This document shows, one piece after another, positions 35,155 to 43,699 of a stretch of DNA of 64,000 bases; the first letter of the stretch is position 1; each line of letters opens with the position of its first letter. The stretch is from Arenibacter sp. F20364 (GTDB lineage Bacteria > Bacteroidota > Bacteroidia > Flavobacteriales > Flavobacteriaceae), in assembly GCF_023015905.1 (NCBI RefSeq), contig NZ_JALKBD010000014.1:1-64000 (forward strand), read 5' to 3'. Under the pieces are notes generated by a model. The model was not told the origin of the DNA. It was given only the letters and a program-made list of their open reading frames with translations, and made no database searches. The translations under genes and the position numbers were made by a program.

Positions 35155-36429
35155 TTAATCGATAAATAAGTTGGGCAATGCCAATGAGAACCATGGAAAT
35201 AAGGTAACCAAAATCAACACCAAAAAACTGACCAACAAAAATGGTAGTCCGGCCTTGCTTACCGCTCCAATGGAAATCTTCCCAATACTGGAAGCCACAA
35301 AAAGGCAAACCCCTACGGGTGGAGTAGTTAATCCTATAATTAAGTTCAGCACGGCTATCACGGCAAAATGTATGGGGTCCACGTCCACGGCCATAGCCAC
35401 TTTTAATAAAATTGGGAAAAGTATCAGTAATGCGGCAATGGTTTCCATAAAGGTACCTACTACGATCAAAAGCAAATTGATCAGTAGTAAAACCACATAT
35501 TTGTTGTCCGAAAACCCCAGAATTTCAGCGGATATCTCCTGAGGAATTTGCTCTGTAATCAAGATATATCCAAATAGATTGGCAAAACCTACCAAGACCA
35601 TCAAGGAGGCCGAAGTCTTCATGCTGTCCAGGATAATGACCTGTGTGTTTTTCAAATTCAATTTTTTGTAAACGAACTTTCCAATAATCATAGCATAGAC
35701 TACAGCGATAATAGAGGCCTCTGTTGGAGTGAATATTCCGCCCACAATTCCATAAAGGATAATAAAGGTCATCAATAGCGACCAAAAGGTATCTACAAAA
35801 CTGCGTGCCACATCCCTTAAGCTGCTGCGCTTGTGCTTTGGGTATTTTTTTCGCTTGGATATAAAATAGGCGGTGAACATAAGTCCAACGCCCAATAACA
35901 AACCAGGGAGTGCGCCTGCCAAAAACAATTTCCCTACAGACAGGCCGCTCAAGGTTGCGGCTATGATCATGGGCACACTGGGTGGAATTATGGGGCCTAT
36001 GGTGGAGGAAGCTGCTGTAACGGCACATGAAAAGTCCGTATCGTAACCTTCCTTTTTCATGGCAGGGATCATAATGGAACCCATACTTGCCGTATCTGAA
36101 ATGGCCGTACCCGAAATTCCTGCAAAAAGCATGGAAGCACCAATATTGACCAGGGAAAGTCCACCGCGAATATGACCTAAAAGATGGTTGCAGAACTTAA
36201 TTATCTTTTCAGTGAGCCCACCTTGGTTCATCAGATTTCCGGCAAGTATAAACCCAGGAACACTGAGCAATACAAAGACATCTATGCCCGAGTACATTTT
36301 CATGGGTACAATGATCAAAGGAACCCCTTTGATAACCAAATAGCTTAAACAGGCAAGTCCTAAGGCGAAGGCAATAGGAAAGCGAAGTATCAGACCAAGA
36401 ATAAAAACGATAACCAATATCCAAATCAT
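35155..36429 (-). CDS. TRAP transporter large permease (DctM family)
   Basis: 424 aa with about 12 hydrophobic helices. Conserved DctM blocks: GIDVFVLLSVPGFILAGNLM, GASMLFAGISGTAISDTAS, TAASSTIGPIIPPSVPMIIA and the C-terminal LIIGLTTPPVGVCLFV. It forms the ion-coupled channel of a tripartite transporter in the inner membrane. Its start overlaps the end of the small subunit gene by four bases. With UxaAB nearby the likely cargo is galacturonate or a short uronide. The locus uses this instead of a visible SusC/SusD pair. Confidence 0.92.
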   Translation of the reverse strand: MIWILVIVFILGLILRFPIAFALGLACLSYLVIKGVPLIIVPMKMYSGIDVFVLLSVPGFILAGNLMNQGGLTEKIIKFCNHLLGHIRGGLSLVNIGASMLFAGISGTAISDTASMGSIMIPAMKKEGYDTDFSCAVTAASSTIGPIIPPSVPMIIAATLSGLSVGKLFLAGALPGLLLGVGLMFTAYFISKRKKYPKHKRSSLRDVARSFVDTFWSLLMTFIILYGIVGGIFTPTEASIIAVVYAMIIGKFVYKKLNLKNTQVIILDSMKTSASLMVLVGFANLFGYILITEQIPQEISAEILGFSDNKYVVLLLINLLLIVVGTFMETIAALLILFPILLKVAMAVDVDPIHFAVIAVLNLIIGLTTPPVGVCLFVASSIGKISIGAVSKAGLPFLLVSFLVLILVTLFPWFSLALPNLFID

Positions 36430-36890
36430 GGTCTAGAATTTTTCATAATTTTCATAATTTTTATTAGGAGGTAATAAGTAATTGATGCAGACATTATAAA
36501 GATGCTAAAGAAGGCGATGCCCATATTGAAGCCCATACTGGGAGATTTTTCCGGTATTCCCAAAATCACGAATTTAATGGCGTATATGGCCATGACTACG
36601 AAAAGAACCAGGGTAATTGCCGGTACTGCCAGATTCAATATTTTTTTGATCCTTTCTGGGAATTGATGGTAAAACATGTCCAAATGCACATAAAATTCAT
36701 TCTTCATAGCCAGACCTGCGGCGAAAGACATGGCATAAATAAAGAAGAGACGTGAGGCCTCCTCTGTCCAAGGAGGAGTATTGATAGGAGTAAAACGACA
36801 AATTATTTGAAGCAGAACAGTGAACAGCAGTCCATATGTACTTAATAAAGTTCCTATTTTAAGTAGGCGCCCAATAGTTTTATTTGGCAT
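36426..36890 (-). CDS. TRAP transporter small permease (DctQ family)
   Basis: 154 aa from the ATG at 36890 (MPNKTIGRLLK). An in-frame upstream ATG would add 29 Lys-rich residues overlapping the DctP gene; the shorter start gives the normal DctQ size and an 11-bp overlap. Four membrane helices are visible, with the conserved TEEASRLFFIYAMSFAAGLAM segment. It pairs with DctM in the membrane. Overlaps at both ends show tight coupling within dctP-dctQ-dctM. Confidence 0.85.
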   Translation of the reverse strand: MPNKTIGRLLKIGTLLSTYGLLFTVLLQIICRFTPINTPPWTEEASRLFFIYAMSFAAGLAMKNEFYVHLDMFYHQFPERIKKILNLAVPAITLVLFVVMAIYAIKFVILGIPEKSPSMGFNMGIAFFSIFIMSASITYYLLIKIMKIMKNSRP

Positions 36891-37893
36891 TGTCTTTTTC
36901 TTTTTTGAGTTCTCGATAAATTTTTTGCATTTCGGGCGATAGGCTTTCATAAATAGCCTTTTCGCTTTTTTTTGCAAAGGCTTCTTTGTCCACCTCTATA
37001 AATTGCATCCCATCGGCCTTTAATTTTTCCTGGACATTCTTTTCGTTTTCAAGATAGAGCTGGTGTTCATAGGCTTGCATTTCTTTACCTGCCTGTAAGA
37101 ATATTTCCTGAAGGTCCGGGGGTAGCTTTTGAAATTGTCTTTCACCCACTACGGGGTACACCCAACTAATAACATGACCCGTAAGGTTGAGGTATTTCTG
37201 AACTTCCGAAAAACCGGCATTATCGATCATGGCGAAAGGATTTTCCTGGGCCTCTATGGTGCCTTGTTGCAGTGAGGTAAAAACTTCTGAAAAGGCCATT
37301 GGGGTAGGTTTGGCACCCAAGGCGCCCCAGGTAGTTACAAATGCGGGAACGTTGGGTACCCTGACAATTAAGCCTTTAAGATCATCTGGATGGCGTATAG
37401 GCCTATTTGAAGTTAAATGTCGTGGCCCCCTTTCAAAATGGCCAAGGGCACGCAATCCGGCCTTATTAATCATTTCTTCCTCCATTAATCTGCCTACCGG
37501 ACCATTTATGTAGCGGTTCATATCGGTAGAGTCCTGCATTAAAAAGGGCAACTCGCAAAAAGTAGCCACTTCGAACCAATTGGTCAAAGTGGATCCGGTG
37601 GTGGTCAAATCGATAACTTCGGCCTGGATCAGGCGAATGGCCTCGATCTCTTTGGCCAATTGCTCCGAGGGGTACAGCTCTACCTTGATGCGTCCTTCGG
37701 AACGCTCCTCCACAATTTCCGCAAAATAAGCAAAGGCCTTGTACCAGGCATGATCTTCATTGACCAATAGAGCGGTCCGCATCAAAAACTCGGGTTCTTT
37801 TTTTTGGGTTTCACATTGGGTGAATAGGAATATGGAGCATATGGGGATTATTAATGTAGCAAGGAAACGGACCATCCGAAGTGGATTTATCAT
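36880..37893 (-). CDS. TRAP transporter solute-binding lipoprotein (DctP family)
   Basis: 337 aa. The lipobox ends at C27 (FLFTQC), so the binding protein is anchored, as often in Bacteroidota. Family blocks: EIVEERSEGRIKVELYPSEQ, GRLMEEEMINKAGLRALGHF, ERGPRHLTSNRPIRHPDDLK with the carboxylate-binding Arg, and MAFSEVFTSLQQGTIEAQEN. The conserved Arg implies an organic-acid ligand, which fits a uronate. First gene of the TRAP unit; no operator of the LacI type was found in front of it. Confidence 0.92.
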   Translation of the reverse strand: MINPLRMVRFLATLIIPICSIFLFTQCETQKKEPEFLMRTALLVNEDHAWYKAFAYFAEIVEERSEGRIKVELYPSEQLAKEIEAIRLIQAEVIDLTTTGSTLTNWFEVATFCELPFLMQDSTDMNRYINGPVGRLMEEEMINKAGLRALGHFERGPRHLTSNRPIRHPDDLKGLIVRVPNVPAFVTTWGALGAKPTPMAFSEVFTSLQQGTIEAQENPFAMIDNAGFSEVQKYLNLTGHVISWVYPVVGERQFQKLPPDLQEIFLQAGKEMQAYEHQLYLENEKNVQEKLKADGMQFIEVDKEAFAKKSEKAIYESLSPEMQKIYRELKKEKDNAK

Positions 37894-38252
37894 GTTGTTG
37901 GGCTAAAAGTCATATTTTTCATAAATATAACTATTTAGTTTAAACATTAATAGAAAGAATAATGGTGAGGTAGGGGAGGCCGATAATGGTATACATATTA
38001 TTTTATAGGACAAAGAATTTGCTTCCAATTTTGTAAAAGCACAATAAGATATTGGAGATTTTAGTGTGAAAAACCCTATTGTATCCTCATGGTTTCCAAG
38101 TTGCAATTGCAAAGATATGAAGGGCCATTTAGTTGGTAATTGCTGTGCCAATAATCTACAATGATAAAATTCTTATATTCGGGGTATAGCTATGCTCAAT
38201 ACCTTGTCTTAGTTTATACATAGAACAACTATCATAATCCTAAATCCATAAA
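37894..38252. other. Divergent intergenic stretch, nothing recognised
   Basis: 359 bp between the TRAP binding-protein gene (minus) and the sulfatase gene (plus). AT-rich ends presumably hold both promoters. No palindrome of the LacI type, no RNA and no coding frame with sensible features is seen. Confidence 0.4.
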
Positions 38253-39872
38253 ATGAATTTAAAAATCATTTTTCAGCTTTCATTGGCAGTGACATTTCTT
38301 TTTTCATGTAAAGGTGATAAAATGGACAAAACTAAGGGGAACCACACTTCCGATAAGCCCAATATTGTTTGGATTTATTTGGAGGACACGGCACCTTTAT
38401 TGGGCTCTTATGGTGCGGCATTGGTTGATACTCCCAATATAGACAGTCTTGCCACAAGGGGAGTGCTCTATAAAAATGTATTTATGCCCGCCCCTGTATG
38501 TTCGGCAAGTAGGTCCAGTATCATCACGGGTATGATGTCTACTAGTTTCGGGGCACAAAACCATCATAGTTCCAGGACTACTGAGTCGGCCATATATTTG
38601 CCCGAACAGGCGCAAACGATTCCCGAACTATTTAAAGGGGCCGGATATTTCACCTTCAATAATGGCAAGGACGATTATAATTTTGTGTACGATAGGAAAG
38701 ACCTGTATGATCAGGAGTATGTATACCATCCCTTGTATGGGAAAAGTGGTGAACGGTTAGATCTGGCTAGCTTGAAAGGGAAAGAACCCTTTTTTGGGCA
38801 GATTCAGATGTACGGGGGAAAGGAAATTTTCAATTCCAAATTCAAGGAGAACGTGGCTTCCCCGGTGGACCGTTCCCAGATAAAACTGCCACCTTATTTG
38901 CCTCATCACCCGGCTATAGTGGAAGAGTACGCCAACCATCTGGATGCCATTCAGATTACCGATGAAAAAGTAGGTGAGATTATGGGTAAACTCAGGGAAA
39001 ACGATCTGTTAAAGAACACTATAGTTTTCTTTTTTTCCGATCATGGAATGCGTTTGACCAGGAATAAGCAATTCCTTTATGATGGGGGACTACAGGTGCC
39101 CTTGATCATTGCCGATTTTAGGGAAGGGAAATCAAAAATACAAAATGGATCGGTGAATTCCGACCTGATTGCCGGATTGGATTTGGGAACAACTGCCCTT
39201 GCTTTGGCCAAAATTCCTATTCCGGAAAATATGGAAGGCAGGGATATTTTTAATGCGTCCATAGACCCTCGGGAGTTTGTGATTTCTACCAGAGATCGTT
39301 GCGATTTTACTATAGACCGGATACGGTCCGTGCGGTCCAAGGAGTTTAAGTATATCCGAAACTTTATGACGGACAGGCCTTATACACAACCTACATATAT
39401 GGATTTTGATATGGTAGAGTTTGTAGGGGTAATGAAACAATTGCATGCGGAAGGAAAGTTGAATGAGGCACAAGATCGCTTCATGGCCGCTGTGCGGCCC
39501 TCGGAAGAATTGTATGATATAAATGCCGATCCTTTTGAATTGAACAATTTGGCGCAAAATCCTCAATATTCCAAAGTATTGGAGAAATACCGTTCTGTGT
39601 TGAATCAATGGGTTTTGGAAACCGATGACAAAGGACAGTATGGAGAGGATGAGGCCGGTTTGAAATTCATGTTGGGCATATGGGGAAAGGACTGTGTTAA
39701 TCCAGAGTACGATATTCTCAGGAAGAAATATCCAAATTTTGAGGGATCGTTGGTTTATTTAAAGAGTGAAGCCTCTAAAAAAGTGGAACCAGATTTTGTG
39801 GGCACACCGCTTTTTGACATAGAGGGGGATCAACTTGTGCAATTTTCTTTGAGGCCTAATGATGCGGAATAA
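38253..39872 (+). CDS. Formylglycine-type sulfatase lipoprotein
   Basis: 539 aa. The lipobox ends at C19 (FLFSC). S1 sulfatase features: metal-binding NIVWIYLEDTAP (E44-D45 replacing the common DD), the maturation motif C83-S-A-S-R87 in APVCSASRSSIITG, and FFFSDHGMRL for the second metal site. The Cys form needs a formylglycine-generating enzyme. The layout is closest to heparan N-sulfatase-like (S1_8) enzymes. It stands alone next to the pectin locus; sulfated pectin-like or algal glycans are a plausible but unproven substrate. Confidence 0.9.
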   Translation: MNLKIIFQLSLAVTFLFSCKGDKMDKTKGNHTSDKPNIVWIYLEDTAPLLGSYGAALVDTPNIDSLATRGVLYKNVFMPAPVCSASRSSIITGMMSTSFGAQNHHSSRTTESAIYLPEQAQTIPELFKGAGYFTFNNGKDDYNFVYDRKDLYDQEYVYHPLYGKSGERLDLASLKGKEPFFGQIQMYGGKEIFNSKFKENVASPVDRSQIKLPPYLPHHPAIVEEYANHLDAIQITDEKVGEIMGKLRENDLLKNTIVFFFSDHGMRLTRNKQFLYDGGLQVPLIIADFREGKSKIQNGSVNSDLIAGLDLGTTALALAKIPIPENMEGRDIFNASIDPREFVISTRDRCDFTIDRIRSVRSKEFKYIRNFMTDRPYTQPTYMDFDMVEFVGVMKQLHAEGKLNEAQDRFMAAVRPSEELYDINADPFELNNLAQNPQYSKVLEKYRSVLNQWVLETDDKGQYGEDEAGLKFMLGIWGKDCVNPEYDILRKKYPNFEGSLVYLKSEASKKVEPDFVGTPLFDIEGDQLVQFSLRPNDAE

Positions 39873-40034
39873 AATACCGTGGTATTTGTGACTAATATTA
39901 TTTATACTATTGGGCTACCTAATTCTAAGGGGCATTACTTACAAATGTGGATATTCCTGACCTAAATCATTTCAAAAATTTCTAAGAACAATTACCTTGT
40001 TTTGAAAGTAAATAATCTGAAAAAACATCGTAAA

Positions 40035-41189
40035 ATGACAGTTCTAACCAAAAAAGAGATACAGGATTTGGAAAGCATTCGCAATGTGCATTGCATATCT
40101 ATTTATATGCCTACCCATCAAAAGGGCGAAGAGGTTTTACAACAAGAGGATGCAAAAATGCTTAAAAATCATTTAAAGGAAGTTAAAAATAAATTGGAGC
40201 GGGAACCTTTGGGTAATAGAGAAATTGCAGAATTAATTGCCCCTATTCAAGAACTGATCCACGACGGGGAGTTTTGGAGACACCAATCCAATGGATTGGC
40301 ACTTTTTCTAACCAATGGTATCGTTAAAATGTATTCGCTTCCTATTCCCTTTGAATCTTTCAACCATGTGGCGAACAGTTTATATCTTACCCCATTGCTG
40401 CCTTTTTTTACAGGGGACGAATCCTTTTTTTTACTTTGGTTACAATTGGAAAAGGTAAAATTGTATAAAAACACCCGATACAGTAGTGCCGAAGTGTACA
40501 TAGAGAATATAATCCCGAGTCGAATTGAAGAGAGGGTGGGGTATGATTTTGAACAGAAGAGCTTGCAGTTCAGAAGTCAGCAGGAAGGGCACGGTGCGGC
40601 TACTTTTCATGGTCATGAAGAGGCAGACCGCGATCGTAAGAATGAGATTGGGAGGTATTTTTCGGCTTTGGACAGGGGCCTAATGACCCTAATTCAAAAT
40701 GAAAACAAACCTTTGATTATAGCTTGTCAGGATTATTTGTTCCCCATTTATCAGAAGGTAAATACCTTCAAATATCTCTTGGCAGATCATATTTCATTGG
40801 ATCCAACGGAAATGGATGTGTCCAAGTTACGGGAATTGGCGTGGGATAAGTTGAGTCCTGTTTTCGACAAGGAACGTTTGGAAAAAATAGATAATTTTAA
40901 AAAGTTTGACGGGACCGCAAGAACATCCAGCAATATAGAGCAAATTTTGCCTGCTGCCATTCAAGGAAAAATAGATACTTTATTTGTTCAGAAAAATGAA
41001 GATATATGGGGGATTTATGAGCCTGAAAAATATTCGGTTAGAGTGGATAAAGAATTGCTTCCTTCCAATGTGTCCCTTTTAAATAAGGTGGCTATGAAGA
41101 CGTTTTTGAATGGAGGAAAGGTCTATTTAATGGAAAAAGAAGATATGCCGAATGCGTTTTCCAAAATTAATGCCCTTTACAGGTATTAA
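40035..41189 (+). CDS. baeRF-family protein (release-factor-like fold)
   Basis: 384 aa from the ATG at 40035 (MTVLTKKEIQDLE); a TTG 33 bp earlier is a weaker start. The sequence LESIRNVHCISIYMPTHQKG, LALFLTNGIVKMYSLPIPFE and PLLPFFTGDESFFLLWLQLE, with the late IQGKIDTLFVQKNEDIWGIY, matches bacterial archaeo-eukaryotic release factor (baeRF) proteins of the baeRF3/7 type. These share the fold of eRF1 and Pelota middle domains and are thought to act on ribosomes or in stress, without proven function. Its catalytic GGQ equivalent is absent as in many baeRFs. Monocistronic. Confidence 0.75.
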   Translation: MTVLTKKEIQDLESIRNVHCISIYMPTHQKGEEVLQQEDAKMLKNHLKEVKNKLEREPLGNREIAELIAPIQELIHDGEFWRHQSNGLALFLTNGIVKMYSLPIPFESFNHVANSLYLTPLLPFFTGDESFFLLWLQLEKVKLYKNTRYSSAEVYIENIIPSRIEERVGYDFEQKSLQFRSQQEGHGAATFHGHEEADRDRKNEIGRYFSALDRGLMTLIQNENKPLIIACQDYLFPIYQKVNTFKYLLADHISLDPTEMDVSKLRELAWDKLSPVFDKERLEKIDNFKKFDGTARTSSNIEQILPAAIQGKIDTLFVQKNEDIWGIYEPEKYSVRVDKELLPSNVSLLNKVAMKTFLNGGKVYLMEKEDMPNAFSKINALYRY

Positions 41190-41463
41190 TTTTTCTTTAT
41201 TTATCCTTTGAAAGTATGGCATAGTCTAAAGTAGTATCCAATTTTTTTGGACAATTATTGTAGCGTTGATTGTTTTATCTATCCGCGCAATGGATTTTAA
41301 AGAATAAAATATCTGTGTACATATTAGGTTGCAGCTTGTCTTTCCAAAGACATTTATAAAGGCTTTGCACATTATTATGGATAACGGACATTGATCCAAA
41401 CACCTATGGTATCGTATGATTGAAAGGTTTTTTTAGATTTGGGCAAGCATGCCTTACTGCAAC

Positions 41464-41841
41464 CTAAATAAGTTTTCTGCTTAACAAACAATTTTTGATC
41501 GAGACTAGGAGATCTGATAGGTCAGATGGTTTTACAATAAAGTCATAGGCCCCCATGTCAATACCTTTTTTGATATCCTTTTTTTCACTTCTAGCGCTAA
41601 AAAAAATCAAAGGTATATTTTTCAGATCGGCATGGGTTCCCAAACTTTTCAATAGTTCAAAGCCATCCATTTCCGGCATCCAGATATCGCAGACAATAAG
41701 ATCCGGCAAGAACTTCAAAACTTTGGCATAGCCTTCCTTTCCATTGGTAGCCGTTATAACCGAATAACCTTCCATTTCCAATAGTTCTGCAGTATTTTCA
41801 AGTATGGTACGATTGTCTTCAACAACTAGAATGGTAGCCAT
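41464..41841 (-). CDS. Single-domain response regulator
   Basis: 125 aa, a receiver domain only. Acidic pocket E8/D9, phosphoacceptor D52 (LIVCDIWMPEMDG), switch region FFSAR and a late Lys in FIVKPSDLSDLL. No output domain. It lies 139 bp downstream of the PAS histidine kinase on the same strand and is the natural partner of that kinase or of the CheB-CheR protein. It probably relays phosphate or acts through protein binding. Confidence 0.9.
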   Translation of the reverse strand: MATILVVEDNRTILENTAELLEMEGYSVITATNGKEGYAKVLKFLPDLIVCDIWMPEMDGFELLKSLGTHADLKNIPLIFFSARSEKKDIKKGIDMGAYDFIVKPSDLSDLLVSIKNCLLSRKLI

Positions 41842-41980
41842 GGTTCATTATTAGTTTTTTAGGGCGTTAATGAGATAGTATTAAATTAATGATTTTTTGA
41901 CTAAAATGCCAATAATCTTAGCTGTTATGTTAAATGGGACCAAATGAAAATTAGATTTGTAAAGGCAATTTATGGAGGAT

Positions 41981-43699
41981 TTAGGATATTGGAATTACAA
42001 TTGTAAAAGCGCTGCCCTTTCCTAGAATACTCTTAAATTTAATATTTCCACCGAATAGTTCCAGATATCGTTGAACGATACTAAGTCCCAAACCCGTACC
42101 TTGGATGTGTTCTACATTACTAGCTCTAAAAAAACTTGTGAAGAGATTTTTTTGATCTTCCTCCGGGATGCCCAAACCTTGGTCTTCAATGGTTATTGTA
42201 AGATGATCTGTCCTGAGTGCGCTCTTAATGTTTATCTGGTCATTAGAGTATTTCAAGGCATTGGACAGCAAGTTTAGGATGATATTCCTTAGAATTTTTG
42301 GGTCCAAATTAAGCTTTTTTGACCCCGTATGCCTGTAATTGATACGCTGTCCTTTTTTGAGAAGGCCTTTCATATCGGTGATAATGTTTTGTATAAAGGG
42401 CTCCAGATCAAAGACTTCCTTGTGGATCTGTATAATTCCCTTGTCCAACTGATGCAAGGATAAAAAGTCATCCAAAATATTCACAAAATGGTCCACGGAT
42501 GATTTGATTCGGGCAATATGTTTGTTGGATTTATCATACTGCCCCAAGCTATTATATCTTTCAATTAAAATAATGGACGACATTACAATGGTAATGGGAG
42601 TGCGCAATTCGTGGGAGGCAATGGTAATAAAATTACTTTTTAAATCATTGATCCTTTTTTCCGCTTCCAAGGCTTTGATCAACTCTTTGGTACGTTCTTC
42701 TATTTTTAACTCTAGATTGTCGGTATATATCTGCTTTTCCTCGTCCAGTTTTGTTCGCACGGTAATGTCCTCACCTGCACTAAGTACCCCTATCTGGTCG
42801 CCATTCTTGCCCAAAAAGGTGGTATTGTGCCAAGACATCATACGTTCTTCCCCGTTTTTACACCTCACTTTGCACTCCAATTCAGGGGACAATAATTTTA
42901 TTTTACGTTCAAAATCTATTAGGTTTGGATCATATTCCTTTCCGTTTTCTTTACATATTAGAAAATCGAACCAGTTTTGGCCCAATAGTTCCACTCTATC
43001 GTAACCTAATAGGTTGCATCCCTTTTGATTGATCATTTGAATTTTGTGATCCTTGTCCAATAGTATAAAAACTACCGGGGCTAGATCTAAATACTGTTGA
43101 ATTTTTTCCTTTTCACTTTGAAGGGCTTTGTGCTGTCGCTGAATTATTCTGGCTTGTCTAACCTCCGTTATATCCTGCATGGACAGGCGGCATTGCAATA
43201 GCCCCTTTATGTTTTTTGTAATGGAGCCCTGTACAAGAGCATGAAAAGAGCCACTGTTGTTTCGGTTAATTTCTAGTTCGAAGGGTTTTAATATCCCATT
43301 TTGGAAAGCTTCCTTCAATTTAATATAGAGTACGCGAGCCTCGTTTGCCCCCATAAAGGCAGATAGCGCTCTTTTTATAATTTTCGTTCTATCAATACCT
43401 ATCAGGGAACAGGCGGTTAGGTTTATGTTTTCTATTTCTCCCTTTTCATTTAATATGATATAACCTATTGGTGCAAAATCGAAAAGGTCCGTATATTGAT
43501 CGCGAATGTCCTCCAAGCGATGCTGGGCTTCACGCAATTCCTGGTTCTGCATTTCCAGTTCTACTTGATGCACTTCAAGTTCGTGCATTAGTTCTTTGGC
43601 CTCCTCTATGGTTAGTTCCGGTCCACCTGATGGTGTTGTACTTATCTTGGCCTCTGCTTTGGAACGCAAGTTGCTGGAATGGGAACCTTTATCGACCAT
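41981..43699 (-). CDS. Soluble PAS-domain histidine kinase
   Basis: 572 aa with no membrane helix. An N-terminal coiled coil (about 28-68) precedes two PAS domains (about 68-180 and 200-318). A second coiled coil leads to HisKA with H363 (ASHELRTPI) and HATPase (N480 in NLLSNALKYS, DQGLGIP 506-512, GTGLGLS 534-540). It senses a cytoplasmic signal. Its start overlaps the 3' end of the CheB-CheR gene by 11 bp, so the two are co-expressed. In other bacteria these modules can be one hybrid protein; here they are separate. Confidence 0.92.
   Translation of the reverse strand: MVDKGSHSSNLRSKAEAKISTTPSGGPELTIEEAKELMHELEVHQVELEMQNQELREAQHRLEDIRDQYTDLFDFAPIGYIILNEKGEIENINLTACSLIGIDRTKIIKRALSAFMGANEARVLYIKLKEAFQNGILKPFELEINRNNSGSFHALVQGSITKNIKGLLQCRLSMQDITEVRQARIIQRQHKALQSEKEKIQQYLDLAPVVFILLDKDHKIQMINQKGCNLLGYDRVELLGQNWFDFLICKENGKEYDPNLIDFERKIKLLSPELECKVRCKNGEERMMSWHNTTFLGKNGDQIGVLSAGEDITVRTKLDEEKQIYTDNLELKIEERTKELIKALEAEKRINDLKSNFITIASHELRTPITIVMSSIILIERYNSLGQYDKSNKHIARIKSSVDHFVNILDDFLSLHQLDKGIIQIHKEVFDLEPFIQNIITDMKGLLKKGQRINYRHTGSKKLNLDPKILRNIILNLLSNALKYSNDQINIKSALRTDHLTITIEDQGLGIPEEDQKNLFTSFFRASNVEHIQGTGLGLSIVQRYLELFGGNIKFKSILGKGSAFTIVIPIS

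Noticed and set aside
36891-36977. Longer start for the TRAP small permease
   Set aside because: The extension is Lys-rich, lies fully within the DctP gene and is not part of DctQ proteins.
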